The notes under the pieces: model-generated
Databases searched by the model: none
What the model was told of the DNA's origin: nothing
Seen by the model: the letters and a program-made list of their open reading frames with translations, nothing else
Shown: in pieces, positions 44,153-54,367 of the stretch
Position numbering within the stretch: the first letter of the stretch is position 1
How the letters are laid out: the number at the start of each line of letters is the position of its first letter
Assembly (NCBI GenBank): GCA_022495995.1
Contig: JAFEMH010000075.1
Location: 596,001-660,000 of the forward strand
DNA from: Adenophora triphylla var. japonica
Lineage: Eukaryota; Streptophyta; Magnoliopsida; Asterales; Campanulaceae
DNA: 64,000 nt
Direction: 5' to 3'
Translations under genes and position numbers: made by a program

Positions 44153-45430
44153 ATGTTTGGTGCAAGAGATACGCCTTCCTCTCAGTCTGGAATTCCTCTC
44201 ACTTCGGGCCAGTTGGACATGAGTGATTTGTCAGTGACAGAATTGCGAGCTGCTCTTGAGGCTGCCATGGTCCGTGAGTGCAAAGCCCAATTACTTGCCC
44301 AAGTTGCCAAAGCCCGAGAAGAAGAGACGCACGCTAGGTTTGTAGAAGCGATGCGCGTCCGAGGGATCACAATAATTCACCACGAAGATGGGTCGTACGA
44401 AGAAATCATCGGTGCTATCAGTGTTGATCATGGGAATGGAAGTGTAATGAAAGGGATGAATGAGGATAAGCAAGATAAGACTCTTCCCCTAGCACCTCAA
44501 ATGGTCCAAACTCAGTTTAAAGATGGACAACCGATCCTTGAGGCTTTCAGTTTTCCTAATCAATTTGAGTTGAAGAGTCAGTATCGGCAGAATTCCCAAG
44601 GACCATGTCATTATGTGAGCAGTTATTCCAATCAAAAGGGATCGCTGCTATTCCACTCTGACCAGGCTCCTCTTCAAGAGAGTATTCCCCAACCACCAAT
44701 GAGTTCATATGGCTTCAACTTATCACCTCCTCAAGATCAACGTTCGGGGCCAGCCTCATATGTAACTGTGAATCAGATGTCTTTCATTCCTACTGTGAAC
44801 CCTATCCAGCAAGGGACGGCAATACCTGAGTCCCCTCCAAAAACAGTTCAGATGGAAAGGAAGAAAGCGTACTGGGGAAAGGTAGGAATGCCTATGAATC
44901 AATTCCTCAAGGTTTTGGTGAGCGGAGGATTGGTTCAGCCACTAGTCAATTATAGCCCTCCTCATCACAACAGAAACCTGGATACAAGCAAATATTGTGA
45001 CTATCACCAATATTCGGGACACACCACTTGTGGATGCAGACAGTTAAGGGTGATCATCCAGGAACTTATTGATGAAGGGAAGATCGAAATGGGCTCCCAT
45101 GAAGAAAGCAACATCTGGAATCGCAGTCAGTTTCCACCGCGCAAGCAACGAGAATTTGATGACTTGGGAGTAACAACCGAGGAAGCTTTCAATGGATTGA
45201 GGCAAAGAGGAATGATAAAGCCACTTGATAACTACCATCCCCTCAAACCCAATCCGAGTTTAGATCGCAGCAAGTATTGTTACTATCATCAGTACCCTGG
45301 TCAAGTCACCAACGATTGTGTTCCTCTGAAGTTGTTGATTCAAAGGTTGGTTGACGAAAGTAGGATTGAGAAAGCTCCTCCCAAGATGGTTACCGATCCT
45401 CTTCCGCCATTCCAAGGGTATCCCGTGTGA
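44153..45430 (+). CDS. gag: R6 gag-like protein with two zinc-knuckle variants
   Basis: 426 codons from ATG 44153 (MFGARDTPSS) to TGA, uninterrupted. The start MSDLSVTELRAALEAAMVRE and RGITIIHHEDGS match the N-terminal helix region of R5 gag. A Gln/Pro-rich linker follows. The central Retrotrans_gag capsid domain found in R5 is absent. Near residues 280-320 and 375-410 it has two copies of a KYC-x2-YHQY-x-G...C motif (SKYCDYHQYSGHTTCGC and SKYCYYHQYPGQVTNDC), a variant knuckle followed each time by a helix ending DEGKIE/DESRIE. It may bind RNA and bring R6 RNA into particles made by a helper; this is inference. Confidence 0.75.
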   Translation: MFGARDTPSSQSGIPLTSGQLDMSDLSVTELRAALEAAMVRECKAQLLAQVAKAREEETHARFVEAMRVRGITIIHHEDGSYEEIIGAISVDHGNGSVMKGMNEDKQDKTLPLAPQMVQTQFKDGQPILEAFSFPNQFELKSQYRQNSQGPCHYVSSYSNQKGSLLFHSDQAPLQESIPQPPMSSYGFNLSPPQDQRSGPASYVTVNQMSFIPTVNPIQQGTAIPESPPKTVQMERKKAYWGKVGMPMNQFLKVLVSGGLVQPLVNYSPPHHNRNLDTSKYCDYHQYSGHTTCGCRQLRVIIQELIDEGKIEMGSHEESNIWNRSQFPPRKQREFDDLGVTTEEAFNGLRQRGMIKPLDNYHPLKPNPSLDRSKYCYYHQYPGQVTNDCVPLKLLIQRLVDESRIEKAPPKMVTDPLPPFQGYPV

Positions 45431-47911
45431 AGAAATCAGTCAGTCAGTCATTATAGGGTCCAGATTGTCTTTTATTTTCGATAGCAAATGTTTCTTTTGT
45501 GATGTGAGTCTGCTACGTTCATGTTATGAGTCTTTTATTTCAATAATAAAATCTTTGTTTCTATTCCTACTAGACTCGAGGCATCACTTGCACACCCGTG
45601 TTACATTTTATTGAAATGGTTTTATTCTACATAATCACTTGTGTTGCTCACTAACTAATGCTTTGAAATGACTAATGTTTAAATTAATCGGAGCGAGAAA
45701 ATCGACTGATATCATTCCCAAATTGGGGCTTACCCACTCCCCATCTTGCATCATATGCTCACATCTCTTCCTTTGTCCTCACCATCTCATTGTTCGATGA
45801 ATCGGCGTGGATCTTCCTCAAGTAAGCTCAAGCAAGCAAATTAAGGCTCAATCTCGTTCGAGTCATCCGGTAGAGGCTGCGGTTGAAACCTTTCACCCTT
45901 AGGAAAACAATCACCTTACCCTCACCAAATAATACCCCTTCAGTTCAAGATCGGCACGCTTTGAAACCCGTCTAACCATTCCCCGAAGAAGAGGGACTAT
46001 CCTTGAAGCTCCCATGAATCAAAAGAAGATCGACTATTTCCAAGCTCAAGAACGACGGAAAGCAATGATCCATCCTAGGGACTAGCTGAAATTCTCCTCT
46101 CAAAACAAAATTGAAGAAAAAAAAAGAAGAATAAAAAAAATAAAATAAAAAAATGAAGGAAAAGAAAAAGAGCCTAGTCCCTAGCAATCCTCTCGAAAGT
46201 AAAAGTCAAAGGATCCGGTCGTTACTAAAGAGGAGTCTCAGAGCGAATAAAAAAACAGCATGGATGTCCCTCATCATTACCTCTAACCGATCCCAAGCCA
46301 TCCTCTCGATTTTAGAGGATATTCCCATTACCATTATCCTTACCCTTGGCAAAGCCAAAATCGACCTCTCATTCTTAGAGGCAGCAAAGATACAAATATC
46401 CTCACCTTAGAATTCCCAAACACATACCCAAAAGCCAACCTCTCATCTTTAGAGGTTCAGTCAGCAAAAGGCCGAGCCGACCTCTCATTTTAAGAGGTCA
46501 TGACATCCCGAATCACCCGAAGACCGATCGAAATCTCGAAACCCAGTCGCAGTTCCTACCAGATAGCATTTCAGGTCATCAATTGAAGATTATGCAAATT
46601 CCATCCGTTCATTCGACACTCCATGTGAGCATATTTCATTTCTCCTCCACAAAACACCTCCTGTGAACGTCCCACTGGGACTTCGCATTCATATCTTTCA
46701 TTGACACTCCAAAGAGACGTATGCGTCAACACTCTAAATCTCAGAAGATCCGGTCTCCTCAAGGGCCATCCCCATACACAGATCCACTTTCCATCGTTCG
46801 GAGTTTAATTCTCGATAATCAGTCAGCTTTCTCCTCATGATTAATTTAAATATTTGTTCATATCAGCTTTAGTGTTTGAATAACCCGAACATCAATAAAG
46901 GGTTTTAAGCAACCTTGTGATCATCACGAATAAGACAGGTTTTCAAGTGTCTCGGCAAGTCTTCTTCTCTACATTTTTAGGGATATAGAGCTAAACACTG
47001 TATTTCTGTCAAGCAGGGGCTTCCATATACTTTCCACACCTTGTGTTACTTATACTCTCCCAAAAGAGTCAAACCTAAAGCGAGAATGTCATACACAAGT
47101 TCGGGAACCATTCCCACCTTTCAAAAAATGCACCCCTGCACGTAAACATTTTTGAGTCCTGTCCATCGAATGATTGACTGAAATTTGAGAACAATCTCCT
47201 TCTTGGTTACATGATATGTTGACTGCAATGAAGCTACGTGTCTGACTGGGGCTTGGTCAAAGAAGAAGATTGATGGGTTCATTTATACAAAATATCGGGG
47301 CTGGCTTTATAATCTCGATCTTCGGGAATGGATTGGTTTCTTAAGGCCTACTTCGTGTTGGGGACTGCTACATTTCTTGCCCTATGCAAAAGGGAGAGGT
47401 TTTGAGGTAATGTGGAAGCTGGGTCTAGAAGACCTGTCAGCATGACTTGTTGTGTCACGCGACAGAACGTGCCCCTGTTGTCCTGAGTCATGCGACATCA
47501 TGAGTCCAACACCAGACATCAGTAAGCTGCAATCTGTTCTCTACCAGGGCACGCCCCGACTTGTCCCATGCTGCAAAGAACAAAGCCATCCTACAAATAA
47601 ACCTGGGAGAGGGGTTCATTCAACTCGTTCACCATTCATATACAAGCCATGCAAGCATTCCACAATCCAAAACCATACAAACCACATTCATACCAATGCC
47701 ATAATCATTAAAAAAACCATTCATTCTCATTCTTCCAAAAGTGGACTCGTGCAAACAACGAAGATAACATAAAAGCTAATAGTAATGGACTAAGACTAGG
47801 AAAATGCAGAGCAAATAAGTTTTTTACAAAAAAAAAAAAGAGAGAAAGAGTGTTTGTTTGCTTCCTCCAAGGGGTACAATAATCAAAAGAGCTGTAATTT
47901 GGTCCAAGAGG
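45431..47911. other. R6 spacer between gag and PMD2
   Basis: About 2.5 kb without a supported gene. It holds an A-rich stretch (46105-46170), a set of four small hairpins (46300-46499), a palindrome pair TGTCACGCGACA/AGTCATGCGACA (47453-47497, 33 bp apart) and no trace of protease or RT. Confidence 0.55.
46300..46499. repeat. Four hairpins with CCTCTC...AGAGG stems
   Basis: ATCCTCTCGATTTTAGAGGAT (46300-46320 less one base each end), CCTCTCATTCTTAGAGG (46365-46381), ACCTCTCATCTTTAGAGGT (46438-46456) and ACCTCTCATTTTAAGAGGT (46480-46498). Stems of 5-7 bp around an A/T-rich loop, irregular spacing. Confidence 0.7.
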
Positions 47912-47943
47912 CTACTCCGAGCCATCACCTTCAGAAACATAAT

Positions 47944-47975
<32 letters not shown>

Positions 47976-50213
47976 CCTTCGCTGCCCTCTCCATCTGCAT
48001 CCCCCTCCTCAGCTTGTTCATGACCCGGATCGGCAACAGGATCGTGGTAAATGACGGGATCATCACGAAAAAGCGCATGAACAGCTGGGATAGCCATGGT
48101 CTCAAGCTTGTGAGGATCGCCAGGAGCATCATCACTCTCATACTCAGAGCTAGGGGGACTAGGGGGACGACGAGAGGCAGTCTTGGTCCTGGGCCTATGT
48201 GTATCATCTGCAACCATATCAGTACGAGATCTGGTACAATCAAACAAAGAAGAAATCAGGGAACTAGTCATGATAAAAGATAAGGGATTTAAACAGTTCA
48301 AAATAATAAAGAAAGAGAAGACAGTGCTTACAGATCGGGTGCCCTCCAGAAGCTGAAAATATGGATAAATCCTGCTGATATCAAGGGGAGCTCGTCTCAA
48401 GTGATCCCCATCCTGAAAATCAACAAAGGGAGGAGGCAAGGGTGCGTCTGCCACGTATCCAGTAGAGGGGCCTGCGCCCTGAGCATCACGCCTCGGCACA
48501 GCCTGCGGAGACCTCAACCTTTTCGTCACATAAGCTTCATAATCTCCATCCCCAGTATAGTTGAACGCAGCCTCCCCCTGGATCAAAGCAACCACATCCT
48601 CTAGTTTCCGAGGAAACCATATATCAATTGGAGGATCAACCGGGACTCTAGCAATACTACCGGGACCGTGCTGTCTACAAACTCGCTCTCCCAAATACAA
48701 AGCATCACCAGATAGGCCTACCAAAATCTTGCGGCACTTGGTAAGATGTAAAGCATGTCCTAGATCAAGCCCAGCATACCAGTCAGCCCAGGGAAATAGA
48801 CTCAGACTCCCTAGAACCCCTCGCAAGCAAGTCATAGTATCAGGGTAAGAAGCTGTCACCCATCCCCTGGTATCCGCTGTCCGGACCTTCTGCCGCGCGT
48901 CTTTCACCCAGCGCCTCAGAGCAGGAAACAAAGTAACAGGGTACGCATCCGGGACCCGCCAAGCATAGCAACCAAATACCTCATAGGCCCAAGCCTGAAA
49001 GAAAAAGATCAAAATAAGTCAGACAAAGGCAATGAATGACAGAAAGAAAGAATATTCAAAGAGATAAGGTCAGAAGTACCTCGAAAGCCAAGTGATAGCA
49101 GTTGAAGGACTTTGCCTCCCCCTGCTGATATCATCCAAAGCCAAATACAGCTCAGCAAGTCCAGCCTCACCCCAAGATAAGGTCCCCACAGTATCCCAAT
49201 CCCTCAGAAGATCCAACAACGAAACCAGAGCAGAAGACGTACCATTAATGAAAAGCATGTCAGAGAACCCAACCCATACAAAAGCTCTAGCCAGTCTCTT
49301 GGCCCTCAGCGGGCCCTCCTCAGTGTCAGCCAAGTCATCCGGATAACCCTCGCTCTGCACAATAATGTGGCTGTAAAGCTCCCCCAACTCGTATCCGTTC
49401 CCCTTCTTATCCTTGGGAACAAAACCGATCAAATCCATAAAATATGCCTCAGTGGGAGGCTGAGGGTCATCCTCAAGGGCAAGCTCCTCCAGGTATAATG
49501 GCTCGGCAGTAAAAGGAAGGCGTGTGATAGCTACAAAGTCGTACGGCGTGACTGTCGCCTCTCCCCAGGAAAAGTGAAAAGAATGGGTAGTTTCCCACCA
49601 GAACTCTCGAAACGCCTTCACCACCCCCATGCTCCGCTGTGTGTCTCCGATAGCCTTCGCCATCTCAAAGAACTGTCCAAGCCCGGTAGCATAAACCAAA
49701 CCCTTCGACGACTGCACAAGCTCCTGGCTGCCAGGCAAGAGGTCCCATAGTCTGCCAATGACCTCCGATGAACCCCGGGTACGCAACTCCTGCAGGTAAA
49801 CACAGCGCAGGTATGAATATCTCATTATCAATACCCAGTTTACACAAAAGCAATAATTTCTTACTCTGAATACGTTTACCCCTATTTCGCAAGAAAAATT
49901 AGGGTTAGATCATATAACATGCATCCCTAATTGTTCCCAGTCCAGATTCATGCAGTCAATCATAAATTCCACAAACAGAGTTCGATTCTTTTGACATAAA
50001 ATCCAATTTTCAAAGCAATTCCAAACAAGGGTTTCAAAAAAATACCGTGTCTTTCTTCCCGGGTGCGGAAGTATGCTCCTTGAGCTGTGGGTAAAACTCC
50101 CTCCTCACGGCTAGAGGGATGAATGGCCTTTGATTCCGAAGAACCCATTTTCTGCGAGCGGCCATCTCAGCATGTTGCGGTCCTTTCCTCGTGGGACATG
50201 CTCGCGGAGGCAT
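47912..50213 (-). CDS. R6 PMD2 (four-exon plant mobile domain gene), nearly intact
   Basis: Exon 1 50046-50213 (56 codons), exon 2 49080-49789, exon 3 48332-48994 (221 codons), exon 4 from about 48240 to the stop at 47912. Donors GTATTT, GTACTT and GTAAGC; acceptors CTGCAG and TTTCAG; the last acceptor is unresolved. Exon 2 has the PMD signature (FWWETTHSFHFSWGE, TPYDFVAI) and LSWGEAGLAELYLALD; exon 3 has LYLGERVCRQHGPG. The tail is acidic (DDDDDDGG). One base is missing from a G run at 49118-49122, judged by R2, which shifts the last dozen codons of exon 2 and spoils the phase 0 junction. No other break seen. Antisense to R6. Confidence 0.8.
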
Positions 50214-50349
50214 TGTGACAAGCAAGATTGAATCAAGCTTTGGACCCCCTTTGATTTCCAAATCAATTTGTGCGTGATTCTGGTGTTTTCTCCCCAAAGC
50301 CGTTCGTCTCCCTCTCTAAGTGTTAACGTTCAAAATGAAGACTGTTCAC

Positions 50350-50392
50350 TATTATAAAATAATGTCCCTTAGCTTTAAACAGTCGTGCGACA
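50350..50392 (-). promoter_or_regulatory. R6 PMD2 promoter
   Basis: AGTCGTGCGACA (50381-50392) is a single copy of the R6 palindrome, 168 bp upstream of the PMD2 ATG; between them ATTATAAAATAAT (50351-50363) may be the TATA box. Confidence 0.55.
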
Positions 50393-50719
50393 TCTCGTGC
50401 CCCTAGGTCAAAATTTTCAAACCCCCCCTGTGATTTAATTATTTACACTTTGATCCCTATAATGTTTGGAGTGTTGTTTTCCCCCGCAGGTACAACAATC
50501 AACTGAGCAAATCTCAAAGATTGCCCCTCAAAGCAAAACCGAGACAAAGAATCCCAAGTCTATCAGTCTTCCCAGTAACGTGCATCAAGATCGTCGGCTC
50601 CGCCACCAAAGCATCAGCAAAATCTGTTCCCTAGCAAACAGAGCCCGCGTCACATCAAGCAAGGTTCATGATTCCTAAGTCAACCAACAGTCAACAAAGA
50701 CAGCCCCGCACCCGGCAAT

Positions 50720-50950
50720 CGTCAACAATAGTGGTAACATCAGTCCCTCCGGCAGCCACAAACTTCCAAGATCAGAAATGGCATGAGACCCTCCGGCAGC
50801 CACAATCGTCAGCAACAGTAGCATCAGTCCCTCCGACAGCTGCAACCTTTCACAATCGTCAGTAACAGTAGCATCAGTCCCTCCGGCAGCTGCAACCTTC
50901 CACAATAGTCAGTAGCAGTAGCATCAGTCCCTCCGACAGCTACATGTAAG
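50720..50950. repeat. R6 array A, 50-bp units
   Basis: Four to five units around CATCAGTCCCTCCGACAGCT and CACAATCGTCAGTAACAGTAG. The first ones are less regular. Confidence 0.85.
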
Positions 50951-51012
50951 CACAGCACAGGTATGAAAACATGTCTTGTCCAAATTGTCAAATCATCATT
51001 TCTCCAGGTCAT

Positions 51013-51375
51013 CTCACACAATCGGGTTCAGACGCCTCCTAATAGTCTTCCAACGGGTTCAGACGGCTCCTAACAGTCTTCCATCGGGTTCAGATGCCTC
51101 CTAATAGTCTTCCACCGGGTTCAGACACCTCCTAACAGTCTTCTATCGGGTTCAAACGCCTCCTAACAGTCTTCCACCGAGTTCAGATGCCTCCTAACAG
51201 TCTTCAACCGGGTTCAGACGCATCCTAACAGTCTTCCACCGGGTTCAGATGCCTCCTAATAGTGTCTTTGGGTCAGACACCTCCTAATGGTCTCTTTGGG
51301 TCAGACACCTCCTAATGGTCTCTTTGGGTCAGACACCTCCTAATAGTCTCTTTGGGTCAGACACCTCCGAATGTT
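51013..51375. repeat. R6 arrays B and C, 31-bp and 28-bp units
   Basis: About eight units of GGGTTCAGACGCCTCCTAAC plus AGTCTTCCACC (31 bp), then four units of GGGTCAGACACCTCCTAATG plus GTCTCTTT (28 bp) clearly derived from the first. Confidence 0.9.
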
Positions 51376-51560
51376 CTGAACTACGACCAGCTTGATTCCC
51401 TCCTAGGGATACGTAGGAATCCTTTCTCCAAAGGTCCAGCCATCTGATCTCCCAGATCATTTGTCCAGCCCTCCGCCTTATCCCTCAACCGCTCATTGGG
51501 ATTGGGTCTTATTTTATCGAAAACCTCACTTCTTTCATAAGTGACATTGCCGAGGGGCTC
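51376..51560 (+). other. R6 box, hairpin and purine tract
   Basis: GAACTACGACCAGCTTG ... GGGATACGTAGG (51378-51416), then TATCGAAAACCTCACTTC ... AAGTGACATTGCC and GAGGGGCTC directly at the LTR. Confidence 0.75.
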
Positions 51561-53175
51561 TGTAAGTACGCCAATCCAATTCGCAACCTTTCCAGATGCA
51601 TTTTAATGTAATAAAATTACATTAAGGGGCATTTTGGTAAATTCCCGGTCTTTTCCGAGACTTCTGAAAACATTCCATAAGTTTCTCGCGAAGGAAGTAC
51701 TTTTTTGTACTTTGCTCATGCCAAGGGACCTAAAGGGAATAAATCTATTTTGGAATTTTTGGGTATTATCCCAGAATGTTCCAGAACCAGATTTGGCACA
51801 AAAAATGGTTGGTGACACTTCCTGTCACGCGACAACTCGAAGCCTTGAAAAGTGGTTACAGAGTGTCGTGCGACACAAGGTGACCAGGATCAGCAGCTAT
51901 TAATAAGACCCTTCCCCTCTAAGAAATGGATCCCAATTTCCACTCCCTAATGTCACTCGGCAGAAATCACTCCAGAACCTCTATCTCTCCTCCTCCCACA
52001 CAAAAAACCAACCAATTCCCCTCCAATTCCTTCATCCCTCATACATCTCCTATCCAATTACCTCCATACTTCATAAACACCTTAGAAATCTCAATCCATC
52101 ACTCCACCTGTGTCTAGATCTCCACTCCAGCATCTGAATTGAAGACTCCTGTACCTAACATGGTGTGGATGTTGAGGACTACAAGGGTAACGATTCCTTC
52201 CACCTCTCTCTCTCTCATTTACTTGTTTCATTGCAATTCCTTCCCCTCCACTTGATAATCAAGCTCCATTCGCCTCTGATTATCAAGTGGCAACTGCCAT
52301 CCCTCTGTTTAAATTGTTTTTACTTGATCCAATTACATTTTCATGATGTGATTTACTTGTAATTGCAGTTTGGAGGTCAAGGGAGTGTGGATCTCCCATA
52401 TCCACACTCCTTTAGTTGATTTGTCTTTGATTCATGTTGTTTTGATTGACCATGGTATAATTGATTGATCTGGTTTGGTATCTGTTGAATCTGTCTCTCA
52501 GTTGTAAGGTTCCTGCAGATGGTCAACATGTGTCATGCGACACAATTGGACATGAGAAGTCCTGTGTCACGCGACACATCGTGCCCATCTGCAGGGATCA
52601 TCTTTCAGTTGTAAGCTGTGTTATCTAGTTTTTTTGTCACTCAGTTTGGGTGACTATGCTGTTTTAATGTTCAAATCTAGTCTGTAATTTTGCTTTGTGT
52701 TCATTGGGCTTGCTGTAATCTGGGTGTTGTAAGTCTCTACAAGGTGACTATTGGTGTCACGCGACACAATTGGACATGAGGAGACCTGTGTCACGTGACA
52801 TAAGTGGCCCTTTGCAGAAGACTTGGTTTCAGTTGTAATCTGTTCTCCTTGCTGTAATGGGATGTGGCCTCCCTGATCAATTGGTCTACAAGTTGTAATA
52901 ATCTCATTCGTTTAATAAAATCCATGTTTTATCACACTTGTCTATTATCATTGTTTGCACATGTTTTGACTTATTTGGATGTCTAATTAGAAAGACTCGT
53001 CTACGGACGAGGCGTGTTGGGTGAACTCTCGATTCTTCCCAACATGTAACCTGACCCCCGGACCCATTTCTCTTTTAAAAGATTTTTCAAAGTGTACCTT
53101 TAAACATGGCGTGGCGACTCCTAACTTTTTTCATTTGAAAACCAAAATTTTTATTTTCGGGCGAGCGCACATTCA
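51561..53175 (+). repeat. R6 3' LTR
   Basis: Palindrome pairs at 51823/51864 (41 bp), 52531/52565 (34 bp) and 52755/52789 (34 bp); TATA is mutated to TATTAATA near 51898. Half primer site 53110-53121. Confidence 0.95.
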
Positions 53176-54245
53176 GCTAGTGCAATGTGCAGTTACCGAT
53201 TAATGTTTACTCTAAACGCATTTTCTCAGAGTCCTAATTGGTTGGAAAAGATCGTGTCTTATTTCTCGCAACTAACCTAAGGCTCTAATCAGTGGATCTC
53301 GTCACTACATTTATAAGCCCCTCGTTTTCCACCTGTAAATCGTCTTCCCGGGACGGACAATCCCGAGCGAGGGTCCTATAAAGCAAGCGAGTTCCACCGA
53401 CAAAGGAAAAAGTGAACTTAAGTCTAGCTGATCACGCAAACTTTCAACGTATGTGACACGCGGGCCACTATCGAAGTCAACGTCCTTAAGTTAAGGCGGG
53501 GATGGTGCCAAAATTTCGGCATGACCTCTCCTGACTAGCTTGCGCGAGGGGCCTTAGCTTTTTGCGTTGGCCAAGTTATGGCTGGCATGGTGCATGCGTT
53601 GAGGGTTTGGTGACATGTTGTCACATTGAACCTTCGGGTATATTTTTCAGCAGAGCTCCGCGTCAAAGTCAAGGCTGAAAAGCTCAAGACTTCGGGTCGG
53701 GAACGACCTTCGGTCTCAATCTTTCGAGCTTGACTTGTGAGGGAACCCGGCGTAAAAAATATACACTTGGGTTTTATGACACGTACTAAGCAAAAAACCA
53801 ACCAAGGTCTTGGACGAAGTGTGACACAAAGAGTGCATGGCTTACACGGGCTAGGATGGGCTGTTTGGGACGACCATGTGTGCGCTCGAAAGGTGTCTGG
53901 CAGACCAACCGAGCTGCAACTGAACGGTCATCCCGGGTTACGGGTCGTAGTGTGCAGTGTACCGAGACAGCAAGTGCACGTAGAGTGCGGTGTGCCGAGG
54001 CATCAGTGCAAGTAGTGTGCGGTCACTAAAGTTCCTTTTTTCTGGGTAAAACACAGGTTTTCAGAATGTGTCTTAAAGAATTTTATGCGCAGTTCAAAAT
54101 GTAACACGAAAATCAAGTATGAACGGGAATGCACGAACATGTTATGATTTTGAAAGAGATGAAAATTCAACACCATTTTTGAAAACCGTTCGAGGTTTTG
54201 AACAACACACACACACAAAAACGAGGAAGGGTAAACAAAAGTTTC
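53176..54245 (-). mobile_element. R7 leader (sister of R5)
   Basis: Matches R5 37370-38465 on the same strand. GCTAG at 53176-53180 is the R6 target duplication, so this joins the gag start at 41218. The palindrome of R5 (GTGACAC.GTGTCAC) is changed here (TGACATGTTGTCA near 53610). It stops at 54245 where the CACTA element begins; R5 shows the unbroken sequence. Frames at 53535-54015 are spurious. Confidence 0.85.
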
Positions 54246-54367
54246 ACTACCAGAAAAAGGTCATTTAGCGACGGAAATTTCCGTCGCTAAAATTAAATTT
54301 CCGTCGCTAAAAATAATCACTGGCGGAAAAATTCCGTCGGTGGTCCGCCGCTACCAGCCGTCGCAGT
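54246..54367. repeat. CACTA terminal and first subterminal repeats
   Basis: CACTACCAGAAAAAGG then AGCGACGGAAATTTCCGTCG, a perfect palindromic subterminal repeat, and a second partial one. These are where CACTA DNA-binding proteins are known to bind. Confidence 0.85.

Larger units (their letters stand above)
41219..53175 (+). mobile_element. R6: complete non-autonomous Tat-type element with gag and antisense PMD2 but no pol
   Basis: LTRs 41219-42832 and 51561-53175 (1614 and 1615 bp, my estimate about 95% identity), TG...CA ends, flanked by GCTAG at 41214-41218 and 53176-53180. Inside are a primer site, a gag-like gene and an antisense PMD2 gene, arrays and purine tract. No protease, RT or integrase is present, so it depends on another element. 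It resembles the class of terminal-repeat elements that keep only gag. Confidence 0.95.
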
